64,000 bases of DNA from Notamacropus eugenii (lineage: Eukaryota; Chordata; Mammalia; Diprotodontia; Macropodidae): contig NC_092872.1 in the NCBI RefSeq assembly GCF_028372415.1, forward strand, positions 10,856,001-10,920,000, in the 5' to 3' direction. The notes beneath the pieces were generated by a model. That model searched no databases, was not told the DNA's origin, and saw only the letters and a program-made list of their open reading frames with translations. The position numbers and the translations under genes are program-made. Below are positions 31,620 through 42,532 of the stretch, piece by piece (position 1 is the first letter of the stretch; each line of letters begins with the position of its first letter).

Positions 31620-31868
31620 GGAGCATCCAGGTGGTACATTTGGTAGCGTGCGTGGGGGATTTGAAGTCAGGAAGATCTGAATTTGAATACAGCCTCATAT
31701 AACCTATATATGCCTATATAACTGCCTATATAACCCTGGAAAAGTCACTTAAGCCCTTTCAGCCTCCATTTCCTCACCTATAAAGTAGAGATAAAAATAA
31801 AAACAAATGAGATAATTCAAAAGCACTTACTTTGCAAACCTTAAAGCCCTCTATAAATGTAAATTTTA
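31620..31868 (+). repeat. MIR-type CORE-SINE (sense)
   Basis: 'aagtcaggaagatctgaatt', 'aaagtcacttaagccctttc', 'ctccatttcctcacctataa', 'ttgcaaaccttaaagccctc'. It holds a short internal expansion of 'ctatataa' words near 31700-31735. Confidence 0.75.
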
Positions 31869-31879
31869 TGAAACAAAGA

Positions 31880-31935
31880 GTTTTCTGGGCTAAGATGAGG
31901 AAGAAACATCCCTCCCACTCTGCCCCTAGAAGGTA
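31880..31935 (+). repeat. 57-bp direct repeat, first copy
   Basis: 'tttctgggctaagatgagga' through 'ctctgcccctagaag' recurs at 33505-33560 with only a few differences. I recognise no repeat family in it. Confidence 0.6.
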
Positions 31936-32185
31936 CAGGGCCATGTTGCTTACCATCAAACTAAGATCTCCTATGGGAAAAATAGGGAGCATATGTCCTT
32001 CCCCTCTTCTCCCTTCTGCCTCTAAGCACCCACTGTAGAATTCATTTAAAATTGTGGGTGTGAGCATGTAGGTGGAGGAAGAGAGATAGTTTAAGCTCCT
32101 GAATATCTAATCTTTTACCCTAAATCATCTTTTAAGAGTAACACATTTTCCCCTCTCCTTGGGGCAAGAGATCAGCTCAGGGAGA

Positions 32186-32340
32186 AGAGAGAGAGAAAGA
32201 GAGGAGAGGAGAAGAAAAGATTAGAGAGGAGAGGACAGAACAGAGGAGAGGACAGGAGAGGAGAGAAGAGGAGGAGAGAGTAGGGGAGGGGGGAGGGAGG
32301 GGGAGGTAAGGAGAGGAAAGAAGGGGAAGGGAGGAAGGAA
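32186..32340. repeat. GA-rich polypurine tract
   Basis: Imperfect gagagga/ggagg units on the plus strand, similar in type to 898-1114. Confidence 0.9.
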
Positions 32341-32784
32341 TATAAGAGCCAAGACATCAAAGCCCTGTGACCTCTGACCTGTCCTGGGAGTCTTGAAAGA
32401 ATATGGAATGGATCACAAGGTGTTATGAAAGACATGAGCACTGCTGATGTTGGAATATAGTGTCACCACCACCACCACACAGTGGTTTGGTGCTCTTTGT
32501 ATCTATGCAGCTTGTAAAAAGGCCCAGCCCTCAGGACTTGCCTAGGGACTCATAACATAAGCAAACAAGATACGCAGGGAAAGTAACCCCAGAGTGCCAT
32601 GGAGAGGAGCAGACCCTGGGAATTCGGATGAACAGCTTGTTCAGCAGAGAGGGTGCCCCAAAGAGAGCTGTGTGAGGGCTCCATGAGGAGAGAAAAGACT
32701 TTTAGCCTCTGTATTCCTAAGAGTAGAGCTGACTTTGCCACACATGTGCCTCACTACTATTATACGTTCCAAGTCTGAGCCCAC

Positions 32785-32932
32785 TTTTTCCATCGAAAAG
32801 TATAGTGGGCTAGACTTAGAATCAAGAAGTCTCTCAATGTGGGATCCTGGGCAAATCAGTTATCCTTTCTGTGTTTGGGATCAATGGCCTTTCAGATCTA
32901 ACTTTTAACTTTAGAACTATAGATCCACTGAG
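32785..32932 (+). repeat. MIR3 (sense)
   Basis: 'gtgggatcctgggcaaatca', 'gggatcaatggcctttcaga', 'tagaactatagatcc'. Confidence 0.65.
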
Positions 32933-32935
32933 GTT

Positions 32936-33165
32936 ATATGTATTTGGGGGAAAACTTACTCTGTGTTTATAGGAGGAATGTTTCATGGCTACTGTAACCT
33001 AAATACCTTTACTAAGAGCTAATTGTATCTATTGGGTGATTGTTAATGGGAAGTGCATTGGTGGGGGTTCATGAGCTTGCAGTGTTAGAAGCACAGCTCC
33101 ACGGGAATATTCCCTAGAAATCAGGTAGCAGTCACCTTCTTGGGGCCCAAATGCAAGGGCAGCTT
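32936..33165 (+). mobile_element. Repeat family Y, copy 2
   Basis: Aligns with 19190-19400 and the reverse of 45850-46060: 'tttactaagagctaattgta', 'gtgattgttaatgggaagtg', 'cattggtgggggttcatgag', then 'ggtagcagtcaccttcttgg'. Abuts a MIR3 on its left. Class uncertain, possibly an LTR. Confidence 0.5.
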
Positions 33166-33169
33166 GAGA

Positions 33170-34455
33170 GAAGAGACCCAAGTAGATACTACACCACCAT
33201 GCTGTTCTATGATCCTTGCCCCCCCTCTATCATTTCCTAGTTTGAGGAGTGGGGAGAAACTCCCAGAGAGGAGGGTTGAGGTTGCTTCAAGTGGAGCATG
33301 CCAAGGGGAGAAGCAAAGGTCAAAACCTTGGAAGTGACCATCATGATGCCTTTCATCCATCCTATGAGTGAGAAGTTCCTGGGGATGGAGCCAATCTGAG
33401 TAGTCATTCAAGATGTGGAGAGTGGAGCTGAAGACCATTACAAGGGAGGGAGAGCCAAGAGGAGTCAGGATGTAAGGCAGGAATGTCCTGGGAGCTAGTG
33501 GTGGTTTCTGGGCTAAGATGAGGAGGACACATCCCTCCTACTCTGCCCCTAGAAGCTGGAGAAGGAGCCAACCCTGAGGCCTGACCTGAAGCCACTTTAA
33601 GTAATGGGGCCCAGCGGGTTGGGCTGGGCAGGGCTCCTGGGCTAACGTGCAGAAGGCAAGTGAACTTGTCAGGAGTCTATGAAACCCAATCTCCAACTTT
33701 TATCCCACATTCCAGCCCCAAAGCCTTCTGGGGAGAGGGAACTATGCATAATAAATGTGAGCTCTCAGCTCACCTCAACTGCATTCCAGGCAAGTCCTAG
33801 CAAACCCTCACTGCAAAAAGCCTGGCCTCTCGATTTCCACCTCCACCCCAGCTTCCATGACTAAGCATTCCCAGGACGAAGAAGGGTGAGGGAGCTGCTA
33901 GCTTCCAAAGATGGAATGTTGTTTTCCTGTAGCTTCCATGAAGACAGGATTCCTTGAGGGCAGGTGGCCACACATGGTTTAGATAGGTGATTGACTCTCC
34001 CTCTGATCTAAATTCCTCCTTTTCACCTCCAGGTTTCCTACACCAACCAGTTGTCTCTCTTTTTCTCTGGTTGCTACTCTTATCTCCAATCAAGGAATAA
34101 CCAGTAGGTTTAGGCCAATATTTCAAAATTTAGGCCAATTGTGTTGGTATGGTGACATCCTTAGTTAATGCAGATCATAATTCAGGAGTCAATCATTGGG
34201 ACTTACCACAGCTAAACAATCCCTTGTCCTATAGCCAGCCTGGTGATAAACTTCTGAACTTAGAGGGGGCTGGTCTTCAGACAAAAGGCTTGTACCAAGT
34301 CTGTCACAAGGTCAGTGGATTGTGGACTGCAAATCCTTCTCCACCAAGTATCTATTCCACAAAGTACCTTTCATAAGACATTTGTAAGAAGTGACCAGGA
34401 AAATTCTCAAGACACCCTTGTTGCAGGCCATTGAGGGTCAGCTCCCAATAACATA
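33170..34455. other. Repeat-poor stretch with the second 57-bp repeat
   Basis: Holds the second copy (33505-33560) of the direct repeat at 31880. No gene or structural RNA recognised. Open frames at 33121-33438 (minus) and 33797-34126 (minus) lack any domain that I recognise. Confidence 0.4.
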
Positions 34456-34459
34456 GACA

Positions 34460-34600
34460 GAACATTTAAAGTCAGAAAAAAAGCCATTTTATTCAACCAC
34501 TTCATTTTGCAGATGAAGAAACAAACTCAAGAAATAAACGGATTTGCTCAAGATCATACATATTAGCCCTGTCCCAGACTTAAACGAAATGAGGTCCAGG
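34460..34600 (-). repeat. MIR3 (minus)
   Basis: 'accacttcattttgcagatg', 'aagaaacaaactcaagaaat', 'gctcaagatcatacatatta'. Confidence 0.65.
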
Positions 34601-34819
34601 ATCTTTTCAATATACTCCAAATTCTCCCCAGGGCTTATGTGGATTAATATGAGGTGGTCATAGTGTACTGCCTGGAACACTGCTGACATTTACCAACTAA
34701 TATTAGCCTATTAATTTTCATGTCATCTCCCTACTCTAAACTATAACCAGTTCTGCTTACCAGGAGCAGCCTGGATAAAATGAATCCAACTAAATTTGAT
34801 TCAACTAAATGTGTTTAGT

Positions 34820-34895
34820 TTGTTGTTTAGACAAACATTTATGAAGTTTCTATGATGGGTAAGGCATTGGTGATACAAAAATGAAAAAAAACAGA
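34820..34895 (-). repeat. L2 terminus (minus)
   Basis: 'acaaacatttatgaagtttc', 'gatgggtaaggcattggtg' match the reversed L2 end. Confidence 0.5.
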
Positions 34896-34911
34896 GTCCG
34901 TGATGGAAGGC

Positions 34912-35140
34912 TAGAGCAACTAGGTGGTGCAGTGGATAGAGTAACTGGACAGGACTCATCTTTCTGGGTTCAAATCCAGCCTCAGTCAATTACCAGCTAT
35001 GTGACCCTGGGCAAGTCGCTTAATCCTGTTTGCCTCAGTTTCTTCATCTGTAAAAGGAGCTGGAGAAGAAAATGGCAAACCATTCCAGTATCATTGCCAA
35101 GAAAACCCAAAAAGGGGTCACAAAGAGTTGGATACAGCTG
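34912..35140 (+). repeat. Mar-1 CORE-SINE (sense)
   Basis: Head 'aactaggtggtgcagtggat', CORE 'ccctgggcaagtcgcttaat', then 'gctggagaagaaaatggcaa' and the BovB-like tail 'ggggtcacaaagagttggat'. Confidence 0.9.
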
Positions 35141-35217
35141 AACAGCAAGTCATAAAATATACCACAGTTTTGGAAGAACTAAATTGTGAGTCACTCATGG
35201 GGCAATGAATAGTTTTA

Positions 35218-35465
35218 TAGTAATAATACAAGTAATGACTAGCATTTATTTAACATTTTAAAATTTGCAAGGGACTTCACAAAGATGATCTCATTCAGTC
35301 CTTACTATAATCCTGTCACCATCCCCATTTTACAGATGAGGAAACTGAGGCGGTCAGCAATGACACATCTTATGCAGAGTCACATAGCTAGTAAATGTTC
35401 AAGGTAGGATTTGAACTCAGGTCTTCCTGACTCCAGGTCCAGAACCTTCACCACTGCCACATTTT
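35218..35465 (-). repeat. MIR-type CORE-SINE (minus)
   Basis: 'ccattttacagatgaggaaa', 'gagtcacatagctagtaaat', 'gatttgaactcaggtcttcc', 'tgactccaggtccagaacct'. Confidence 0.8.
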
Positions 35466-35779
35466 ACTACCTCTATGTGATAGGCATGAGTGTGTTACAA
35501 TACATCACCAAGGAAGAATTGAAAGAGCTAAAAGGAGATTACAAGCATCATGTTGGATTGGTGAAAGCTCTACCGCCTGCTCTGCTAGCTTGGTGCTTAT
35601 CACCAGAAAACTCAGCACCATGGACATCGCTTTGGCTCCTCTGATGGGAGGGTGTGAGGGCAGAGCCAAGCCACACTCCTCCGGAAGCCTCCCAGCCATC
35701 TCTGGACCAGTCACATGCCCCTCCCCCCCACCTTCTGATTACTGTCCTCTTTCAGCTTCCTTTATGTATTGTCTTCTCC

Positions 35780-35876
35780 TTTAGATTGTAAATTCTTTAA
35801 AGGCAGGGATTGTCTTTTCTTTTTAATCCCCAGAGTTTAGCATTTAGTAGCCACTTAATAAATGTTGATTGGATCC
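35780..35876 (+). repeat. L2 3' end
   Basis: 'ttagattgtaaattctttaa', 'aggcagggattgtcttttct', 'gccacttaataaatgttgat'. Confidence 0.8.
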
Positions 35877-36099
35877 ACCAATGAATGGATCTACCCCACA
35901 TGCTCCACTGGTATATATGTGATAAAGGTCCCAAGCCTGTTGGGTGAATTCCTTGTGGAGGATTTAGGGAAGAGCATGGGCTAGAGTCAGACAGGATGAG
36001 ACAGCCTCCTAGCTACACCTCACTTCCTCGCCATAAGGGAGAGGTGTGGATTCTGTCCCGGGCTCTCTTCTCTTCTCCTTCTCTGCTGCTTCCCTTGGT

Positions 36100-36960
36100 G
36101 GTCTCATTAGCTACCAGGGATTTGGTTACAATCTCCATGATGATATTCTCACATCTACTTTTCCCACTTCAACCTCTCTGCTGGCCTCCAGTCTACATCC
36201 CCAACTGACTTTCAGACATTTCAAACTGGACATCCATTTTACATCTTAAATGCAGTGTGTTCATAATAGAGCTTATCATCTTTCCCTGTAAATCCCTGCC
36301 CTACCCCAACCTTCCCCATTACTGTACGGAACACTACCATCACTCACACCTAGGAGTCATCTTGGACTCCTTCCTGTCTCTCATGCCCCATATCCAAGGT
36401 GCCACTAAGGTCTGTTTTCTCCTTTGCAACATCTCTCCAAGATGCTCACCTTCTCTCCTCTGACACCGCTACCACTTTGATGCAGATCCTCATCACCTCA
36501 TGCCTGGATTATTCCAATAGTCCACTGGTAGATCTGATGGCTTCCAGTTTCTCCCCATTCCAATCCATCCTCCATTCAGTCACTAAGGAGATTTCCTAAA
36601 TCGCAGATCCAATCGGGTCATACTCATCACCCCCTTACTCAATAAACTCCCATGGCTTCCCTCTAGAAGAAAATATAATATGTTTTTTGTGATGTTCAAA
36701 GGCCTTCATAACCTATACCCTCCTGTCTTTCCACATGTCCTCTCCAATCCAGGGACACTGACCTCCACAGCTCTTCCATGAACTCCACCCTCAGCTCTGA
36801 ACATTCTCACTGGCTGTCCCCCATGTCTGGAACACTCTCCAACCCACTCCAACTACTGATCTCCCTGGTTTCTTTAATTCCCAACTAAGAGACTACCTTC
36901 TACACAAGAGACTTCCCCTCTTCATTCCAATGCCTTCCTTATGATAATTATTTGATCCTC
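36100..36960 (+). repeat. L2 ORF2 C-terminus to 3' region
   Basis: In order along L2: 'catctactttt' region, 'gagcttatcatctttccctg', 'gtcatcttggactccttcct', 'ctcatcacctcatgcctgga', 'aacattctcactggctgtcc', 'cccccatgtctggaacactc'. It is an old LINE copy broken in many places. The short open frames within it are remnants, not genes. Confidence 0.85.
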
Positions 36961-37135
36961 ATAACAACTTGGGGAGATAGATATTATTATTATTATGCTA
37001 ATGAAGAATCTTAGGCAGTCAAAAGTTAAGTGACTTGCTCAGGGTCATACAGCTAATAAGTGTCTGAGGCTGGATCTGAACCCAAGTCTTCCTGACTCCA
37101 GGTCCAGAGCTCTATCCATTGTACCATCCAGATCT
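36950..37135 (-). repeat. MIR-type CORE-SINE (minus)
   Basis: 'gttaagtgacttgctcaggg', 'tcatacagctaataagtgtc', 'aacccaagtcttcctgactc', 'gagctctatccattgtacca'. Confidence 0.8.
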
Positions 37136-37189
37136 GCCCTAGTGATAGCCTAAACTCCCAAATCTAGGGATAGTTCTGGTCCCCTGGGT

Positions 37190-37410
37190 ACAGATTAGTA
37201 AATAATGCAGTTTTCAATAGAGGCTGAGATTGGCATGACTTTCAGTGATCAGAGAAGACTTCCTGCAGGTGAGACTGTGAGGTTAGAAGTAGAAAAAAAA
37301 AAGTAGAAAGGGAGGGAGAACATTCCAAGTAAGGATAAAAAGGCAGAAGGGACACATCAGGGATGATCTGGCTAGGGTGAAGGGTTTGCGCAGGGTAGGA
37401 AAGGAAGATA
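37190..37410 (-). repeat. L2-associated old repeat (minus), uncertain
   Basis: 'agagaagacttcctgcaggt' and 'ggagaacattccaagtaagg' resemble a recurring old sequence type also seen at 2040-2110, 37980-38270 and 38760-39050. Family uncertain. Confidence 0.35.
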
Positions 37411-37417
37411 AAAGCAT

Positions 37418-37540
37418 TGGCACCCTCATTTTACAGATGAAATATTCCTCAGAAAAGTGAAATGACCTGCCCAACATTACATACCAAGTTAGTAGCAGAA
37501 AAATGTCTCGTCTTCCTGCTAAACTCCACTGCTTTCTGGT
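37418..37540 (-). repeat. MIR (minus)
   Basis: 'caccctcattttacagatga', 'aaatgacctgcccaacatta'. Confidence 0.6.
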
Positions 37541-37839
37541 AAGAAGTGGCCAAACTTATCTAGGACTCTGAATGCCAAAAAAACCCAAAAAACAAAAAAA
37601 AACAGAGAGTCCAAACTTAATATTGGTAGATAGGAAGAAACTTGTGAATTACAAACCTGGGCTAGGCAAGAGTGTCTGGAAGGGGAAGAGGTCCTTGCTG
37701 TAGTCTCTTGGTTCACCAAGAGAGCTGAGAGGCAGAGCCAGGCCTCAGACTCAGGGTTCTGACTCTAAATGCCTCCTTCTTTTCACTACATCAACCTCCT
37801 TCTTACATTAGAGCAGGAAGGAAGACAAGAGCTCATCTC

Positions 37840-37930
37840 ATCCTTGAGATGAACAGATGGAGAAACTGAGGCTCAGAGAAATGACTTGGCCTTGGTTGCA
37901 CAGTAAGTTAGTAGGAGAGCAAGGACAGTA
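37840..37930 (-). repeat. MIR (minus)
   Basis: 'gatggagaaactgaggctca', 'ggccttggttgcacagtaag'. Confidence 0.6.
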
Positions 37931-37979
37931 ATATGCAAACAAGTTATGTACAAACAAGATGCAGATGGGATAAATCAGA

Positions 37980-38270
37980 GATGATCTCTGAAAGAAGGGA
38001 TTCAGGGAGATTCAGAAAGGTTTCTTGATAGAGGGAAGGACTTTAGCTGGGAGTTGAAGGGAAACCTGTGGAAGCCAATAGGTAGAGATTAGGGGAGAAT
38101 CAGAGACAAGAGGTGGGGGAGGCGGCCAGTGAAAATGCATGGAATTGGGAGATGGAGTGTTATGTGCAAGGAGCAGCCAGAAAGGCAGTGTCACTGGATC
38201 CTAGAAGGGGGAGAAAGAAGGGGGAAGAGAGAAGTTGAGGATGACACCTGGCTTATGCATGCCTGATTAC
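37980..38270 (-). repeat. Old repeat of the 2040/37190 type
   Basis: 'gaaaggtttcttgatagagg', 'agctgggagttgaagggaaa', 'gccagtgaaaatgcatggaa' and 'aattgggagatggagtgtta' parallel 2040-2160. Family uncertain. Confidence 0.4.
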
Positions 38271-38339
38271 CTGGGAGGATGATGGTGCTCTAATCCACTA
38301 TAGGAAATTAAGAAGAAGGGAGGGCTTAGACATGACAAT

Positions 38340-38520
38340 AGGATCATAGATTTAGAAGGGAAGAGTCTAACCCTCTAATTTTACACATGAGGAAACTGAG
38401 GCCTAATTTTTCAACAAGGGAAATGACCTGTTCTAGGTCACACCTAGTTAGTAGGTGAGCTGGGATTCAAACTCAGGGTCCTTTTACTCCAAATGTGGAA
38501 TTCTTTCAATGTATCATGTC
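38340..38520 (-). repeat. MIR3 (minus)
   Basis: 'aggatcatagatttagaagg', 'aaccctctaattttacacat', 'gaggaaactgaggcctaatt', 'gctgggattcaaactcaggg'. Confidence 0.75.
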
Positions 38521-38589
38521 GTCTCTTATGTACTAATATGTGACAGAACTAAAATTGGATCCTAGCTCTCCTGATTCCAAAGCCAGTGT

Positions 38590-38745
38590 TCTTTAGATTA
38601 TGAAAGTCACTTCACCTGTGTGCCTCAGTTTTCTCAACTGTAAAATGGGGATAATAATAGGACCTGCCTTCCAGGGTTGTTGTGAGAATCGCATGAGTTA
38701 TTTGTAAAGTGGTCCACACACAGTAGGTACTTTATAAATGGTCAT
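38590..38745 (+). repeat. MIR (sense)
   Basis: 'tgtgcctcagttttctcaac', 'tgtaaaatggggataataat', 'ccagggttgttgtgagaatc', 'cacagtaggtactttataaa'. Confidence 0.75.
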
Positions 38746-38759
38746 TTCCTTCTTTTCTA

Positions 38760-39050
38760 TGAGGGAGTGATCTGCAATCTGAGGTAGTTAGAATGGGGCT
38801 GGATTTGAGGTAGACTTTGAAGGATGTGGAGAATATAACTAGAAAGGCATAAGGAAGAAGAGAGGGCATTGTTGACAAGGCAAAAACATCAACCAAGGGC
38901 CAGAGGTGGGAAGGCTGGAGGGGTATGTACCAGATAGTATAGAAAACAAGATTAGTCAAGGCAGCCAGTACATGACGGAGAGAAGGGATTGAAGAGTTTG
39001 GGATGTGTGGGCAAAAACCTCCAGTGCCAAGATTAGGCAGTTTAAAAAAA
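38760..39050 (-). repeat. Old repeat of the 2040/37190 type
   Basis: 'gtagactttgaaggatgtgg', 'aaggaagaagagagggcatt', 'aaacatcaaccaagggccag'. A third relic of the same old sequence type. Confidence 0.35.
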
Positions 39051-39169
39051 ACAAAAAAACAACAGGGCTGCATCTGGTTCAGATGGTATGAAGGGGCAGA
39101 AAGGACAGGACAGGACCCCCAAGGAAAGACAGCTGAAGGAGGTAGAAGGAAGAGGGAGAGGAAAGGCAC

Positions 39170-40325
39170 TCTCTAGACCTGGAGGCAAGGAATTCAGTGG
39201 GATGACCTCAGCTCCTCTCCTCCCCTGGCTCCCATTCCCAGTTCCTTCCCTCTCTCCCTAGGGGCCTAAGTTCTCAGCAGAATAGCCAGCAAGATGAGTT
39301 AAAAGTTGGTGCTAAAGGTGGCATTGTGGGGCCCCCTGGCTTTTATGATTTTGATTTTAGCCCCATGAAAAAAATCCAGAAAAATCTAATGATTCCCTGA
39401 GTGATCCCATTCTTGTGGCCCCTGAGCAGGGGAAGGGGAAGGGGACAGAAGGGAAGAATCAGAGCAGCTGGGACCCCCCTTCCCCATCCCCCTTCCTGCC
39501 TCCACCCAACTGCATCCCCCTGCTCTGTAGAAGCAGTGAGCTGGAACAGCAGAGGCCCGAGTCTGGTTCTAATTATGATGGATGATGATTATTTTTTTTT
39601 TAAATTATGTTTCAGGGTTTGTAATATTGGTAATAGGCGGCTGAGAAAAGACTGGCTTGAAATGGGTACTCCCCCCTCCCAAGTTCCCATCTCCTCCTCC
39701 CCTCCCCCCCCATTCAATCCTTCCAGCTAGGCTTCTCTTTTCAGCCCTCCCAGAATTCCATTAAAGCCCACTCAGGCACCTAGCATTGCCCCCTGCCTCC
39801 TCTAGCCAATACCCAAACCCAGGCTACTGCTCTGGAGTCTGCAGCTAATCTGTCTCCTTTTTCTGCAACAAGACTGCAGTGAGGCCTTCCCAGGGAAGGC
39901 CTGACAGAGGTCTAGGGGTTTTACTCACACTGAGGATCCTGCCCTTTGCTTCTCTATCACTGGTCCTGGGAGAGTAGGGTAAGAGCCCGGCCTTTTTTGG
40001 TGATGAGAATTGGAACTGCTTAAGGGCTGTATTGACTCTGCCCTGAATCATCCATCACCAAGACTACTGCCCTCATTTTCCACTGAGCGACCAGGGACTA
40101 GTTAGGGAAGTCTGAACAGATTTTCTCCAGTGGAGTTACTATCTTCTCCATCTGATTTCACTGAACCATATTAGAAAAGTAGCCACCAAGTATCCAGGAT
40201 TACCCCCAGGACTTGAGTTTAGTAAGCAAGCCACTAGCTACTGGCATGTCCTCAAGGAGCAAGGCCTCTGACACCAGCCCTGACCTCCAGTGTCCCTATG
40301 GACACTAGCATCAGATATAAAGGCA
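39170..40325. other. Repeat-free stretch, possible conserved non-coding DNA
   Basis: I recognise no repeat over about 1.1 kb. 39340-39400 and 39555-39660 are AT-rich with several TAAT/ATTA cores ('ggttctaattatgatggatg', 'gtttgtaatattggtaatag'), between G- and C-rich flanks. No coding signature. Regulatory function is conjecture. Confidence 0.3.
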
Positions 40326-40329
40326 TTTA

Positions 40330-40560
40330 GAGCACTTCCCATCCCAGCTTCATTACATGACTCCCCTCCATGTACTCTGCAGTTCAGCCATCCTAGATCA
40401 TACTTACTGCTCCTTGTACTACATGCTCCCTCTCCTGTCATCTTCATGCCTTGGCACAGCCTGTCCTCCATGTCTGGCATGCTCTCCCTCTTCAATTCCC
40501 CCTCCTTTGAACTCTGGGCTTCCAGTAAGCCTCAGTTCAAGGCTCAAGTGTCTCCCCACA
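40330..40560 (+). repeat. L2 3' part (sense)
   Basis: 'ctcccctccatgtactctgc', 'tgtctggcatgctctccctc', 'ttcaaggctcaagtgtctcc'. Confidence 0.75.
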
Positions 40561-40594
40561 TGCATTTTCTTTGTGTATGAGTATCTCTGTGTAT

Positions 40595-40828
40595 GCATAT
40601 ATCTGTTCAGTTGTATCCAACTCTGTGTGCCTTATGGACTTTGTCCATGGAGTTTTCTTGGCAAAAATAATGAGTGGTTTACCATTTTCTTCTCCAATGT
40701 ATCTCCATTTTATAGATGAGGAAATGAGGCAAAGAGGGGTTACATAGCTAGTAAGTATCTGAGGTATGATATGAACTCAGACCTTGCTGACTGGAGTCAG
40801 GCTTGGTGCTCATCCACAGTACCACCTG
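40595..40828 (-). repeat. Mar-1 CORE-SINE (minus), head split by an RTE-tailed SINE
   Basis: 'gttttcttggcaaaaataat', 'accattttcttctccaatgt', 'ttatagatgaggaaatgagg', 'tgctcatccacagtaccacc'. The last bases of its head (gcaccacctagctg) reappear at about 41156-41169, beyond the SINE at 40829. Confidence 0.8.
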
Positions 40829-41120
40829 GGCAGCTAGGTGGTGCAGTGGATAGAGCACCAGTGCAGGAATCAGGAGGACCTGAGTTCAAATCTCACCTCA
40901 GACACTTGACACTCACTAGCTGTGTAACCTTGGGCAAGTCACTTAACCCCAACTGCCTCATCTTGGGTCATCTCCAGTCATCCTGATGAATATCTGGTCA
41001 CTGGATTCAGATGGAGGAGAAGTGAGGCTGGTGACCTGCACCACTCAAAACAAAGTCAAGTGCAAGTCATGTCATCATTTCTCTGATGGCATGGTCTTCT
41101 TCGGCAATGAAAGATGAACA
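40829..41120 (+). repeat. RTE-tailed tRNA-headed SINE, inserted into Mar-1
   Basis: Head 'gggcagctaggtggtgcagt', body 'ccttgggcaagtcacttaac', RTE tail 'tctggtcactggattcagat', 'gaggctggtgacctgcacca', 'catttctctgatggcatggt' and an ACAC-rich end. accacct at both sides is the likely target duplication inside the Mar-1 head. Confidence 0.85.
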
Positions 41121-41155
41121 CACACACACACACGCACACACACACACACACACAC
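41121..41155. repeat. (CA)n tail microsatellite
   Basis: A CA run grown from the end of the preceding SINE, with one ACGC interruption. Confidence 0.85.
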
Positions 41156-41169
41156 TGCACCACCTAGCT

Positions 41170-41585
41170 GTGTTCTCTCTCTCTCTCATTCTAGCCATGC
41201 ATTATCAATTTCTCGATGAAAATTTCCATTTGGCCTTCCCATAGGCATCTCACACTCAACATGAGCAGAACAGAATTCGTCATTTTCTCTTTAAATCTAA
41301 CTTTCCTCCATATGTCTCTAGTTCTATTGAAACTCTCATCATTCCTCTAGTCCCAGGTTCTCAGTCTTAGAGGGAGCCATCTTCGGCTCTTTCCCTTCCC
41401 TCTGCCTCACCATCCCTATCCAAACAATTGCCAATTCTTATCAGTTCTACCACCACAACTTACCTGGCATCTGTCTCCTTCTAATGGCACGGTCACTACT
41501 CAATCTCAGGCCTGAATCACCTGAAACACTTTTTCATTGATGTCCGTACATCTAGTCCTGTGCATAATATCAACCACAAGTCCAA
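41170..41585 (+). repeat. L2 ORF2 fragment (sense)
   Basis: 'tctcacactcaacatgagca', 'gaacagaattcgtcattttc', 'tatccaaacaattgccaatt', 'ttctaccaccacaacttacc'. It belongs to an earlier part of L2 than 40330-40560, so the two are separate insertions or a rearranged one. Confidence 0.75.
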
Positions 41586-41589
41586 TAAG

Positions 41590-41720
41590 TTTATTTTGCA
41601 GATAAAGCTCTGAGAGGCGAGGAGACTTATCCCTGGTCACACAGCTAGTAAGTCTCTGAGGTGGGATTCAAACCCAGGTCACCTAAGTCTCAGTTCTATC
41701 TATGCACTAAGCTAAACAAA
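41590..41720 (-). repeat. MIR (minus)
   Basis: 'cctggtcacacagctagtaa', 'gggattcaaacccaggtcac', 'tctatctatgcactaagc'. Confidence 0.75.
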
Positions 41721-41739
41721 GGAGAGGGAGAGGGGTGAC

Positions 41740-42010
41740 TCAGACAGGCAGGGAGAGAACTCAGTGAGAACAGCACCACAAAAGTCAGTGGAAGACAGAG
41801 GATTCAGGGAGGTTGGGTGATTTTTATAAGGTCCAACATTGCAGAGAGGTCAAGAGTTGAGAAAAGGCCATCAGATGGAGCAGTCAAGGGATTTTGGGTA
41901 TTCTTTGGGAAGGCCACAATCAGCACCTCCTTTTCTAAATATTCACAGACCAATTCTTTAATTATGTGTTCTGGAATTTTCCAGGAATCAATATGAAGTT
42001 CCACAGCCTA
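41740..42010. repeat. Old repeat, possibly the family at 1-446
   Basis: 'cattgcagagaggtcaagag' and 'ttgagaaaaggccatcagat' match my memory of the same old mammal-wide repeat text. Weak. Confidence 0.35.
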
Positions 42011-42149
42011 ACTTGAAAAGTTCACTTTTTCCTTCTTAAAATAAAAAAAAGACAGTCATCCACTGATACCTCTCCAGTTCTTCACACTTCAAAGACCACA
42101 GACAGTAGTGCAATAATCATCCCCACAAGTCCTTTCACATCCCATAAGA

Positions 42150-42330
42150 TCATACTATCTAAATCTGGAAGGAAGATCAGAGGCCACATATTCCTACCCT
42201 CTTCATCTTACAGCTGAGCAAACAGAGGTCCAAGGAGGCTGAATGTTCTGCTCCAATTCACACAGGTGGTGTCACAAGTAGAATCTGAAGGTTGGTCCTA
42301 TGACCCCAGGGTCAATGCTTTTTCCATGGG
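42150..42330 (-). repeat. MIR3 (minus)
   Basis: 'taaatctggaaggaagatca', 'ctcttcatcttacagctgag', 'gctccaattcacacaggtgg'. Confidence 0.65.
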
Positions 42331-42532
42331 AAAGGGTACAGGCCAGAAGATTAAACCTAGGTGTAGAAGAGAGACCACCTACATCACATGACTAGTAGCC
42401 CAATTCTATCAAATTCTGTCTGATCCCAACAGGTAGAAAACTGAGTGGGAGATAGAGAGAAGCCAGTGTAGACAATTTTCTGGAGATATCACATTGACCG
42501 CTAGTCTTCTCACAGCCTCAGAAGGCTTATAT

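Noticed and set aside
40829-40900. tRNA-like sequence with A- and B-box-like words
   Set aside because: It is the head of a SINE, without a foldable, complete tRNA. The same applies to the heads at 34912, 46688 and 63510.
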